From Allobosea sp. BK604 (GTDB taxonomy: Bacteria; Pseudomonadota; Alphaproteobacteria; Rhizobiales; Beijerinckiaceae): 64,000 nucleotides of DNA. Numbering within the stretch: the first letter of the stretch is position 1; the number at the start of each line of letters is the position of its first letter. Where the stretch lies: positions 372,001 through 436,000 of the forward strand of contig NZ_SLZF01000003.1 of the NCBI RefSeq assembly GCF_004341515.1, written 5' to 3'. Of this stretch, positions 52,746 to 61,243 are shown piece after piece. Made by a program: the position numbers and the translations under genes. Below the pieces are notes generated by a model. The model searched no databases and was not told the origin of the DNA. It saw only the letters and a list, made by a program, of their open reading frames with translations.

Positions 52746-53816
52746 ATGAAGTCCGGCTTCCTCTCCGTATCGGGTGCGGCGAAGACTTTTGGCGCCGCCA
52801 CCGTGCTCGACGGTGTCGACCTCTCGATGGGCCGCGGCGAGTTCATCTCGCTGCTCGGCCCCTCGGGCTGCGGCAAGACCACCTTGCTGCGCATCGTCGC
52901 CGGGCTGATGACGCCCGACCAGGGCAAGGTCGCCCTCGATGGCGAGGACATCACCAGGCGCCCGCCGCACAGGCGGGATGTCAGCGTCGTCTTCCAGAAC
53001 TACGCGCTCTTCCCGCATCTCAGCGTCGCCGAGAACGTCGCCTTCGGGCTCAAGGCGCGCGGCGCGGCCAAGGACGCGATCGCGCCTGCGGTCACCAAAT
53101 ATCTAGGCCTCGTGCAGATGAGCGCCTTCGCCGGACGCTCGATCAAGGCGCTCTCCGGCGGCCAGCAGCAGCGCGTCGCGGTAGCGCGCGCGCTCGCCGT
53201 CGGCCCCAAGCTGCTGCTGCTCGACGAGCCATTCTCGGCGCTCGACCGCAAGCTGCGCGAGGCGATGCAGATCGATCTGAAGCGCATCCTGCGCGAGGTC
53301 GGCACTACCGCGATCTTCGTCACCCACGACCAGGACGAGGCGCTGACCATGTCGGACCGGATCGCGGTGATGCATCGCGGCCGGATCGAACAGCTCGGCA
53401 CGCCGGCCGAGATCTACCACAGCCCGGCGACGCCCTTCGCACTCGGCTTCGTCGGCCTCTCGACACAGCTTCCCGGCAAGGTCGTAAGGGCCGCCGACGG
53501 CATGGTCGAGATCGAGACCGCGGCCGGTCCGATCCGCGCGAGGGCGAATTTCATCCCCGGCAGCGCCGTGCTCGTCGGCGTTCGGCCTGAGCGCATCGCC
53601 ATCGGCGAAGCCAAGGCCAACCGCATCGAGGCTGCGCTTGCCGATGCCGCCTTCCAGGGCGCGCGCGTGCAGCTCCATTTCGCCGCGCCCGCAGGCGGGC
53701 AAATCCTGGCCGAGGCGCCAATCCTCCCGGCGCAGGCCGGGCCGGGAACCAGGCTCGATCTCTCCTGGGACGTCGAGGACACGCTGGTCTATCCGGCGCC
53801 GGATCTGGCGGCATGA
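52746..53816 (+). CDS. ABC transporter ATP-binding protein, PotA-like
   Basis: The 356-residue ATPase has [27 protein letters not shown] and VTHDQDEAL in the usual order, and a C-terminal TOBE-like domain. It starts 4 nt after the binding-protein gene and its stop overlaps the next start by 4 nt (ATGA). Confidence 0.92.
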   Translation: MKSGFLSVSGAAKTFGAATVLDGVDLSMGRGEFISLLGPSGCGKTTLLRIVAGLMTPDQGKVALDGEDITRRPPHRRDVSVVFQNYALFPHLSVAENVAFGLKARGAAKDAIAPAVTKYLGLVQMSAFAGRSIKALSGGQQQRVAVARALAVGPKLLLLDEPFSALDRKLREAMQIDLKRILREVGTTAIFVTHDQDEALTMSDRIAVMHRGRIEQLGTPAEIYHSPATPFALGFVGLSTQLPGKVVRAADGMVEIETAAGPIRARANFIPGSAVLVGVRPERIAIGEAKANRIEAALADAAFQGARVQLHFAAPAGGQILAEAPILPAQAGPGTRLDLSWDVEDTLVYPAPDLAA

Positions 53817-54649
53817 GCAAGGCCGGCCGCTTCGACCCCGTCCTGCTGCTGGCCGTGCCGGCGGTGCTCTATCTCGCGCTGGTCTACGGCATCCCGCTGC
53901 TCGTCCTGCTCGGTCGCAGCATGCTCGCCGGCGGCGCGCCCTCGCTCGCGCCCTTCATCGGCTTCTTCTCGGACGGCTTCAGCTGGATCGTGATCGGCAA
54001 CACGATCCGCATCGCCGTCCTCGTCACCTTGCTTTGCCTGGTCATCGGCTATCCGACGGCGCTGGCGCTCGCCCGTGCCAAGGGCTTGGCCCAGGCCCTG
54101 ATCCTCGTCGCGATCATCCTGCCGCTCTCGGTCGGCGTCGTGGTCAAGGCCTTCGCCTGGCAGATCGTGCTCCGGCGCGACGGCGTCGTTTCCCAGATCA
54201 TGACCGGCATCGGCCTCTGGGACGAGCCGCAGCGCCTGCTCTTCACCGAGGCCGGGCTGGTCATCGGCGCTGCAAACGTCTTCGTGCCCTTTATGATCCT
54301 GCCGATCTATTCGGTGCTGAAGCTGATCGATCCGCGCCTCGGCGAGGCCGCGGCGACGCTCGGCGCCTCGCCGGTCTACCGCTTCTTCAAGGTCGCGCTG
54401 CCGCTCTCGCTGCCCGGCATCGTCACCGGCATCGCTTTCGTCTTCTCGATGGCGGCCTCGATGTATGTCATCCCGAACCTGCTGATCGGCGACCGCTTCC
54501 AGACGCTGGCGACGATGACCGGCCGCTCCTTCCTGTTCATGCGCAACGAACAGCTGGGCTCGACCACCGCGGTTGTGCTGCTGGTGCTGACCGTCGCCGT
54601 CGTGGTGGCCAGCGCCGCGCTCTCGAAGCGGCTGGGAGGCGCATCGTGA
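53813..54649 (+). CDS. ABC transporter permease, PotB-like
   Basis: The 278-residue inner-membrane permease of the PotB class has six hydrophobic segments and the EAA loop GEAAATLGASPVYRFFKVAL. It overlaps both neighbours by 4 nt, so its translation is coupled with theirs. PVTMPG-like text of the other strand is shadow. Confidence 0.9.
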   Translation: MSKAGRFDPVLLLAVPAVLYLALVYGIPLLVLLGRSMLAGGAPSLAPFIGFFSDGFSWIVIGNTIRIAVLVTLLCLVIGYPTALALARAKGLAQALILVAIILPLSVGVVVKAFAWQIVLRRDGVVSQIMTGIGLWDEPQRLLFTEAGLVIGAANVFVPFMILPIYSVLKLIDPRLGEAAATLGASPVYRFFKVALPLSLPGIVTGIAFVFSMAASMYVIPNLLIGDRFQTLATMTGRSFLFMRNEQLGSTTAVVLLVLTVAVVVASAALSKRLGGAS

Positions 54650-55446
54650 CCGCCGTCGAACGCGTCGCCTCCTTCGTCGTCTGGCTGCTCGCCGCCGCGA
54701 CCGTCATCTTCCTGCTGACGCCGCTCGTGGTCACGGTCGCAGTCTCCTTCGGCTCGAGCGCGGTCTTCACCTTGCCGGCGCCGAGCTGGTCGCTGCGCTG
54801 GTATCAGGCGCTCGGCCGCTCGCGTGAGCTCTGGCCGGTCGTGCTCGCCTCAGTGCAGCTCGCGGCGCTCTCGACCGTGATCGCGCTCGCGCTCGGCACG
54901 CTCTGCGCCATCGGCTTGCTGCGCGGCGACTTTCGCGGGCGCGATGCGGTCGTCACCTTCCTGGTCTCGCCGCTGATGCTGCCGGGCCTCGTCATCGGCA
55001 TCGCCATGCTGGAGACGTTTCGCGCCGCCGGGCTGCGTGATGTCTGGGCAAGCCTGATCCTCGCTCATGTCGTGATCACGCTGCCCTATGTCATCCGCAC
55101 GGTTTACGCGGCGCTCTCGCTCTTCGACTTCACCCTCATCGACGCGGCGCGCACGCTCGGCCTGTCCTATCCCAGGGCGATCATGAAAGTCCTGGTGCCT
55201 TCGCTGGCGCCGGCCTTCCTGACCTCGGGCATGTTCGCTTTCCTCGCGTCCATGGATAATTATCCGATCTCGATCTTCTTCACCGACGCCTGGACCAAGA
55301 CCTTGCCCATTCAGATGCTGCAATATGTCGAGGAAAGCCCCGATCCCACCATCGCCGCCATCTCGACCCTGCTGATCCTGCTCGCCGTCGCTGTGCTCGT
55401 CGTCGGCGACCGGCTGGTCGGCCTGCGCCGCATGGTCGATCTCTGA
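54646..55446 (+). CDS. ABC transporter permease, PotC-like
   Basis: The 266-residue permease starts with GTG in a GTGA overlap with the upstream stop. It has six hydrophobic segments and the EAA loop IDAARTLGLSYPRAIMKVLV. The longer open frame back to 53638 is shadow of the preceding genes. Its stop codon shares a base with the ATG of the deacetylase gene (TGATG). Confidence 0.9.
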   Translation: MTAVERVASFVVWLLAAATVIFLLTPLVVTVAVSFGSSAVFTLPAPSWSLRWYQALGRSRELWPVVLASVQLAALSTVIALALGTLCAIGLLRGDFRGRDAVVTFLVSPLMLPGLVIGIAMLETFRAAGLRDVWASLILAHVVITLPYVIRTVYAALSLFDFTLIDAARTLGLSYPRAIMKVLVPSLAPAFLTSGMFAFLASMDNYPISIFFTDAWTKTLPIQMLQYVEESPDPTIAAISTLLILLAVAVLVVGDRLVGLRRMVDL

Positions 55447-56372
55447 TGTTTCCCGGCACCAGGACCGACCGCGATTTCCGCGGCTATGGCGGCAACCCGC
55501 CCACGATCCGCTGGCCGAATGATGCCCGTCTTGCCGTCTCCGTCGTCGTCAATGTCGAGGAAGGCGCGGAACTCACCCTCAGCCAGGGCGACGAGCGCAA
55601 CGAGAGCGTCTACGAGGTCCAGGAGGAGATCGCGGGCGTCCGCGATCTCTGCATGGAATCGCATTTCGAGTACGGCACCCGCGCCGGCTGGCCGCGCATC
55701 CGCGAGCTGCTGCAGCGCTATGGCGTCCGATCCACGCTGAACGCCAATGGCCGCGCGCTCGCCATCTCGCCCTGGCTGGCGCAGGAAGGCGTCGCTGACG
55801 GCCATGAGGTCGCGGCCCATGGCTGGCGCTGGGAGCGCCACGCCCATATGGACGAGGCGACCGAGCGCGAGGCGATCGCGCTGACGGTCAAGGCCATCAC
55901 CGAGGCCGCCGGCACGCCGCCTCGCGGCTGGCACACGCGTTCCGCGACCTCGACCAATACGCGCCGCCTGCTCAAGGAGCATGGTGGCTTCCTCTACGAT
56001 TCCAACGACTACAACGACGACCTGCCCTTCCTCGTCGATGTCGATGGCAGCGATCATCTCGTGTTGCCCTATGCCTTCGACACCAACGACATGCGATTCC
56101 AGCGCGGCGGCGGCTTCGTCTTCGGCGATGATTTCGCGCGCTACTGCATCGACGCGTTCGACCGGCTCTACGAGGAGGGAGCGAACGCGCCGCGCATGCT
56201 GTCCGTGGGATTGCACCTGCGCATCATTGGACGACCGGGGCGCATCGGCGGGCTGGAGCGCTTCCTCGCGCATACGGCGGCGAAATCCGGTGTCTGGTTC
56301 GCCCGCCGGGACGAGATCGCGCTGCACTGGCTGAAGGCGATCGGGCGCGAGGATCTCATCCCTGGCCGCTGA
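55446..56372 (+). CDS. polysaccharide deacetylase family protein (PuuE-like)
   Basis: The 308-residue protein belongs to the NodB-homology group that includes the allantoinase PuuE. NVEEGAELTLSQGDERNES, GHEVAAHGWRWERH with metal-type histidines, and GWHTRSATSTNTRRLL fit that branch, which hydrolyses C-N bonds in ureides rather than sugars. It is fused by overlap to the importer operon. Together with the hydantoinase across the divergent promoter it points to ureide or cyclic-amide breakdown. Confidence 0.85.
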   Translation: MFPGTRTDRDFRGYGGNPPTIRWPNDARLAVSVVVNVEEGAELTLSQGDERNESVYEVQEEIAGVRDLCMESHFEYGTRAGWPRIRELLQRYGVRSTLNANGRALAISPWLAQEGVADGHEVAAHGWRWERHAHMDEATEREAIALTVKAITEAAGTPPRGWHTRSATSTNTRRLLKEHGGFLYDSNDYNDDLPFLVDVDGSDHLVLPYAFDTNDMRFQRGGGFVFGDDFARYCIDAFDRLYEEGANAPRMLSVGLHLRIIGRPGRIGGLERFLAHTAAKSGVWFARRDEIALHWLKAIGREDLIPGR

Positions 56373-56390
56373 GGCCCGGGCGTGCCGGGT

Positions 56391-57134
56391 TCAACGATGC
56401 TCGATCCGCCCCGCCAGCGCGTCCGCCAGGCCCTTCGTCGGCTTCGGCGCCGGCCGCCGGAAGGTCCCCGCGCTCGCCTTGCGCGGCCTCAGCGCCACCA
56501 GCGCCTCGGCCTGCTTCAGCGCCGCGCCCATCTGGTCGACGACCGGCACCGGGATACGCTCAGCCACTTTCGCGGCCAGTCCCGCCAGCGGCGCGCCGGC
56601 AAGGATGACGACATCGGCCTCGTCCTCGAGCACGGCGCGCTGCGCCAGCTGAACGATCACCGCCTCCTTCTCCTCCTGCACGTCGGCGATGTCGGCGAAG
56701 CTCTCGTCGAGCATGCGGATGCCGGCGCAGCGGCCGGTGAGCCCGTGCATCTCGACGCATTCCGCGTACCAGGGTCCGAGCGCGCGGGCGAAGGTGACGA
56801 TGGCGAAGCGCCGCCCGAGCATGCAGGCGGTCAGCATCGCCGCCTCCGCCATGCCGATCACCGGAATGTCGAAAAGCTCGCGCGCACCCATCAGGCCGGG
56901 ATCGCCGAAGGCGGCGATCACCGCCGCATCGACCTTGTCGTGATGCTCGGCCAGCATTTCGAGCGCGATCGCGCCACCGATCTGCGCTTCGGCCCGGGTC
57001 GCGATATAGGGCACGCCGCGAGGGGCCGTCAGCGGCACGATCTCGGTCCCGGGCGCGGCCACGCTCTTGGCCGCAGCGAGCAGGCGCTGCGTGATCGCCT
57101 CGGTGGTGTTGGGGTTCAGGAGCAGGATGCGCAT
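56391..57134 (-). CDS. Asp/Glu racemase homologue lacking both catalytic cysteines
   Basis: The 247-residue protein has the hydantoin-racemase-like frame: LLNPNTTEAIT at the start, then AAFGDPGLMGAREL and VILAGAPLAGLA. In hydantoin racemases these two places read CFGDPG and GCAxxxGL with the two acid-base cysteines. Here residue 75 is Ala and the second site (about 179-180) is Ala-Gly. Racemization by the two-cysteine mechanism is therefore unlikely. It is the last gene of the SIS-PfkB-BtpA operon, 38 nt after BtpA. Confidence 0.8.
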   Translation of the reverse strand: MRILLLNPNTTEAITQRLLAAAKSVAAPGTEIVPLTAPRGVPYIATRAEAQIGGAIALEMLAEHHDKVDAAVIAAFGDPGLMGARELFDIPVIGMAEAAMLTACMLGRRFAIVTFARALGPWYAECVEMHGLTGRCAGIRMLDESFADIADVQEEKEAVIVQLAQRAVLEDEADVVILAGAPLAGLAAKVAERIPVPVVDQMGAALKQAEALVALRPRKASAGTFRRPAPKPTKGLADALAGRIEHR

Positions 57135-57172
57135 CGCCTATCCCTGCGATGCCCACCGGCACTTGGCAATGG

Positions 57173-57976
57173 TCAGATCCGGCTGGCGCGGGCCGCGTCC
57201 ATGAAGCGGCGGGTCAGGTCGATGTCCCAGCGCAGCACGTCGCCGGGTTTGGCGTCCTTGCGCATCAGCGCGGTGCTGACGATGACGCCGTCGCAGACCG
57301 AGAGCGCCTCGCCGACATTGCCCTCCGTGACGCTGCCGCCGAGCAGGATTGGCCGCTTGATGCCGCTCGCGCGCGCCTTGCGGATGCGGGCAAGCGAATC
57401 CGGAAAGTCTGAGCCGGTGATGATCAACCCGTCGGCGCCGGTCTTCTGGACCCATTCGGCGGCGAATTCCGGCGTCTCCGACGAGAGCGGCACGGCGGTG
57501 CGGTCATGCACATCGGCGAGGATGGCGATGTCCTGCCGGCCGAGCACAGCACGGAAAGCGACCGCCTGCGCGCCCATGCCGTTGCGTGGTCCCTGTGCCG
57601 TCATCACGCCGCCGACGAAGACCTTGAGCCTGACGAAATCGGCGCCCGACGCATGCGCCACCGAGAGCGCCGCGACGGGATCATGGGCCTCGATGATGAT
57701 GCCGAGCCCGATATCCGGCACTTCGGCGCGGAGAAACCGGGCGAGCGCAGCGGTCATCGCGATGGAATCGGCTGCGGCCCGCCCCGACTCGCGCGTCGCG
57801 TCCTGCAGCTTGATATAGGGCACGCCGGCTTCCGCGAAGACCTTCGCATTGGTCGCGACATAGTCCTCGTAGGCCGCCATGCTCGTCCCGCGCGAGCGGG
57901 CGAAATCCGGCAGGTGCAAGGCTGCGATGACGAGGGGCTTGGGCGAGAAGACGCGGAGGGACACGGGCGCTCCCAT
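57173..57976 (-). CDS. BtpA/SgcQ family TIM-barrel protein
   Basis: The 267-residue protein is of the BtpA/SgcQ family (PF03437): VIAALHLPDFARS, GVPYIKLQDATRES, IIEAHDPVAALSVAHASGADFVRLKVFVGG, DVHDRTAVPL and GLIITGSDFPDSL. The family has a TIM barrel; E. coli SgcQ lies in a sugar operon, while BtpA of cyanobacteria affects photosystem I. A sugar-phosphate enzyme is the better guess here, given the PfkB kinase and SIS protein upstream. Confidence 0.87.
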   Translation of the reverse strand: MGAPVSLRVFSPKPLVIAALHLPDFARSRGTSMAAYEDYVATNAKVFAEAGVPYIKLQDATRESGRAAADSIAMTAALARFLRAEVPDIGLGIIIEAHDPVAALSVAHASGADFVRLKVFVGGVMTAQGPRNGMGAQAVAFRAVLGRQDIAILADVHDRTAVPLSSETPEFAAEWVQKTGADGLIITGSDFPDSLARIRKARASGIKRPILLGGSVTEGNVGEALSVCDGVIVSTALMRKDAKPGDVLRWDIDLTRRFMDAARASRI

Positions 57977-57999
57977 GGCTTGGGATTGGAAGGAGATGG

Positions 58000-59040
58000 T
58001 CAGGCGGCCGGGGCGGCCCGGCTCATCGTAGCGAAAAGGCTGTCGAGCTGGTGGCGGCTCGTCTGTCGATCGAAGGGCAAGGCGCCGTCGGCGCCGAAGC
58101 GGCTGACGATCCGCGAGGCCGAGGCGGTGCCGAAACAGGCGGCCTTGACCAGGTCGCCGGTCTCGACCAGCCCGGCAAGAAAGCCGCCGCAGAAGGAATC
58201 GCCCGCGCCGGTCGGGTCGACGGCCTGCGTCGGCAGGATCGGCACGGCGACCGCCCTGCCGACCTGCCTGTCCCAGACCAGCGAGCCCTTGCCGCCGAGC
58301 TTGACGGCGACGCTGCCGCGGCAATGCGCGGCCAGGAGCGCGAGCGCCGATTCCAGCCCCATATCCGGCAGGATGGCGCGCAGCTCGACTTCGCTCGGCA
58401 GGAAGGCATCGACCTCGGCGAGAAAGGGCGCGATCTCGTCGAGGCTGAGCTCCGCGAGCTGCCAGCCGGCATCGAGCGTCACCACCATGCCGCGGCTGTT
58501 GAACAGGGGCAGCATGCCGCGCAGCACGACCGGCCGGCAGGGCGCGAGATGCACGCCGCGCGCCTCCAGATAGGATGGCGGCACCTGCTCGGGCACCAGC
58601 GGATGCGTGTCGCGGAACTCGGAATAGCTCAGCTCGCCGGGCCTCTCGCGCCGGCGCAGCAGATCCTGCCAGCGCGCGACCTCCTCGGGCGTCAGTCGCT
58701 TGGTGTCGAAGCCCGCCTCGGCGAGTTCGCCCGGCGTGCTGCGCAGCCGCTCGTGGCGCTCGCCCTGTTCGTCGTAGATGAACCAGTTGCAGCTTTCGAG
58801 CGCCGCATCGGCCGAGACGACGCCGTCGAGCAGGATGCCGTTGGCGCGCAGCGTCGCCAGCGCATCGGCCGGGTAGGTCGAGACCGCGACGCTGACGAGG
58901 CCGACGCTCTCGGCCCAGCAGAGCGCCCCGACGGCGGAATAGGCGGCGTTGCCGCCCACGCGCGCCAGGGCCACCGTCCCGTCCGACGAGATGACGTTGT
59001 CGACAGTCAGCCCGCCGACGGTGACGAGCTCCGGCCTCAC
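58000..59040 (-). CDS. PfkB family carbohydrate kinase
   Basis: The 346-residue kinase has the N-terminal GGLTVDNV and GGNAAYSAVGAL of ribokinase-like enzymes, and the catalytic DPTGAGDSFCGGF at 275-287 with the base Asp281. It starts in a 4-nt ATGA overlap with the SIS gene. The likely substrate is a sugar or amino-sugar derivative delivered by the divergent importer. Confidence 0.92.
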   Translation of the reverse strand: MRPELVTVGGLTVDNVISSDGTVALARVGGNAAYSAVGALCWAESVGLVSVAVSTYPADALATLRANGILLDGVVSADAALESCNWFIYDEQGERHERLRSTPGELAEAGFDTKRLTPEEVARWQDLLRRRERPGELSYSEFRDTHPLVPEQVPPSYLEARGVHLAPCRPVVLRGMLPLFNSRGMVVTLDAGWQLAELSLDEIAPFLAEVDAFLPSEVELRAILPDMGLESALALLAAHCRGSVAVKLGGKGSLVWDRQVGRAVAVPILPTQAVDPTGAGDSFCGGFLAGLVETGDLVKAACFGTASASRIVSRFGADGALPFDRQTSRHQLDSLFATMSRAAPAA

Positions 59041-60170
59041 GCCGCGAGGCCGCCGAGCTGTGGCGCACCCAGGCCGAGCGCATCGCGCGCCTTGGTGACG
59101 TGGTAGGAGAAGAGATGCAGCGGCACGCTGTAAACCAGCGGCGCCAATTCGACGCGCACCGGCGGCAGGTGCCAGGCATGGGCAACCTGGGCGCTGATCG
59201 CAGTCTCGCCCTCGGGCACCAGCGCGATGGTATGGCCGCCAACGCCCTTGCCGACGATCGCCGTCTCCAGCGCGCGCTGGTGGCTCGCCTCGTCGGGCGC
59301 GATCAGGAACATCGGATCGCCCGCCTTCTGGGTGCGATAGTGATGGTACTCCTCCAGCGGGAGGGCGCTGGCATGGATCGGCGCCAATTCCTTGAGCTTG
59401 GCGGCACCGAAGGCGGCCGGGGCGAAATGGGGGCCGGCGCCGGTGAGCAGCACGAACTCGGCCCGCGCCAGTTCGTTCCCGAGCGCCGCGGTCCGCTCGT
59501 AGAAGCCGGTGGATACGCTGTCGATCAGCGCCGGAAGCGCAGCGAGATCAGCGGCAAGGCCGGGCGCATCACCTTCGCCACGGCCGCGCGCCTTGGCGAT
59601 GGCGAGCGCCAGCGCGATCTTGAGCGCCATGGCGGCGGTGCTCGACTGCGTCGGCCAGCCGCCGCGTGTCGCCTGGATCAGGAGCGCGTTGGGAAAGTCG
59701 CGCATCATCGGCGCGGTCGCGGTGTTGGTGAGCCCGACGACATAGGCGCCCTTCGCCTGCGCGCCCTTCAGGCCCGCGGTGACCGGAGCCGTGTTGCCGC
59801 TGGAGCTGAGACCGATGACCAGCGTCGCCTCGTCGACGGTCGAGAGCCCGTATTGTTCGAAATCGAAGGCCTCGTAGGGCTCGCAGATCACGCCGAGCAC
59901 GCGCTCGACCGCAAGCCGCACGCCCTGCCCCGAGATCCAGGAATCGCCGCAGCCGATCATGACGATCCGGCGCAGCGGCCTGTCCTTCATCTCGGCCGCG
60001 ATGCGCTGGACCGTCTCTGCCGTGGTCTCCAGCGTGCGCGAGATCGCCTGGCCCTGCGCCATCATCTCCAGATTGGTCAGCTCCACCCGGCGGAAGCGCT
60101 CCGGATCTCCGGGCGCATCCGAGGAGGATTCACGCTTCAGCTTCTTAAATTCCTGGCTCTGGTCGACCAT
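59037..60170 (-). CDS. SIS domain phosphosugar-binding protein
   Basis: The 377-residue protein has two SIS domains, as in the isomerase half of GlmS and in the deglycase FrlB. GCGDSW at 73-78 and SSSGNT at 122-127 are phosphosugar-binding motifs of the first domain. LLTGAGPHFAPAAFGAAKLKE opens the second. No glutaminase domain is present. With the PfkB kinase it may split a phosphorylated amino-sugar adduct. The ATG at 60170 was chosen; the frame runs on to 60215 through unlike sequence. Confidence 0.85.
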   Translation of the reverse strand: MVDQSQEFKKLKRESSSDAPGDPERFRRVELTNLEMMAQGQAISRTLETTAETVQRIAAEMKDRPLRRIVMIGCGDSWISGQGVRLAVERVLGVICEPYEAFDFEQYGLSTVDEATLVIGLSSSGNTAPVTAGLKGAQAKGAYVVGLTNTATAPMMRDFPNALLIQATRGGWPTQSSTAAMALKIALALAIAKARGRGEGDAPGLAADLAALPALIDSVSTGFYERTAALGNELARAEFVLLTGAGPHFAPAAFGAAKLKELAPIHASALPLEEYHHYRTQKAGDPMFLIAPDEASHQRALETAIVGKGVGGHTIALVPEGETAISAQVAHAWHLPPVRVELAPLVYSVPLHLFSYHVTKARDALGLGAPQLGGLAA

Positions 60171-60235
60171 TCTCGGGATACCCTGCGTTCGGACGGGTGA
60201 TCGGGGGCGACGCACTCGATAGCGGCGCTACTGAC

Positions 60236-60263
60236 TTTCGATATCCTTCATTCTATATCAAAA
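60236..60263. promoter_or_regulatory. DeoR-like palindrome in divergent promoter
   Basis: TTTCGATAT (60236-60244) and ATATCAAAA (60255-60263) are inverted with one mismatch around 10 nt. AT-rich palindromes with TTTCG ends are typical of DeoR/GlpR sites. It lies between the SIS gene (start 60170, minus) and the DeoR gene (start 60285, plus), so it could control both. Confidence 0.6.
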
Positions 60264-60284
60264 CGCAAGACGAAGCGAAGCCCA

Positions 60285-61094
60285 ATGAATATGCAGCCGC
60301 ACGACCCCGCCAAGGACCGCATCCCGCCGCGGCAGGAGCGCATCCTCGAAATGCTCGCCGACAAGGGCGTGGTCGAGGTGACGACGCTCTCCGACGAGCT
60401 TGGCGTCTCCGCCGTGACCATCCGCGCCGATCTCGACGCCCTGGAGAAACGGCGCCTGGTCCGCAGGGTCCGCGGCGGCGCCATGGCCCTGCGCCCCGCC
60501 CGCTTCGAGCGCCCGCTCGATCTGCCGAGCCAGTCTTTCTCCGAGGAAAAGGAGCGCATCGCCGAGGTCGCCGCCAGCCTCGTCCGCGACGGCGAGACGA
60601 TCATCCTCGATTCCGGCACGACGACTTTGGCCCTGGCCCAGGCGCTGCCGAAGACGCTCACCGACGTTGTCGTGGTCACCAACAATCTCGACATCGCCGG
60701 CGCCCTCCAGCCGCATCAGGGCATCACCGTCATCGTCACCGGCGGCCGGCTGAAGCGCGGCGGCCGCAACGCCAATTCACGCAGCCTGATCTCGCCCTTC
60801 GGCACGCATTTGCTGCGCGAAATCAATGCGGACGCCGCTTTTCTGTGCTGCGCCGGCGTGGAGGCGACCCGCGGCTTCACCAACGGCAACTGGGAGGAGG
60901 CCGAGATCAAGCAGGCGATGATCGCCTCGGCCCTGCGCGTCATTTTCGTCGCCGATCACGGCAAGATCGGCCATGTTGGGAGCGCGCGCATCGCCTCGCT
61001 CGAGCAGGCCGACATGCTCGTCACCGACAATGGCGCAGCCGCGGCCGATATTCAGGCACTGGAGCAGGCCGGCCTGCGCATCGTGGTGGCATGA
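60285..61094 (+). CDS. DeoR/GlpR family regulator
   Basis: The 269-residue regulator has an N-terminal DeoR helix-turn-helix (RQERILEMLADKG and VTIRADLDALEKR) and a C-terminal sugar-phosphate-sensing domain (DSGTTTLALAQAL, CAGVEATRGFTN, ADHGKIG). Such regulators respond to phosphosugars, which fits the PfkB kinase across the divergent promoter. An AT-rich stretch (about 61110-61160) after the gene may be the promoter of the importer. Confidence 0.93.
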   Translation: MNMQPHDPAKDRIPPRQERILEMLADKGVVEVTTLSDELGVSAVTIRADLDALEKRRLVRRVRGGAMALRPARFERPLDLPSQSFSEEKERIAEVAASLVRDGETIILDSGTTTLALAQALPKTLTDVVVVTNNLDIAGALQPHQGITVIVTGGRLKRGGRNANSRSLISPFGTHLLREINADAAFLCCAGVEATRGFTNGNWEEAEIKQAMIASALRVIFVADHGKIGHVGSARIASLEQADMLVTDNGAAAADIQALEQAGLRIVVA

Positions 61095-61243
61095 GGGCGC
61101 GAAATTCATCGTTGCCTGACTAAGTTTTACACTTGCGATAATTTTCGTTTCTACACAAACTGAAAGGCATCAGCAGATCGACGGCAAGCCGCGCCCGACT
61201 CGGGCGCTCCCGCAGCAGCCCAAGCACAGTCAGGAGGCCGACC

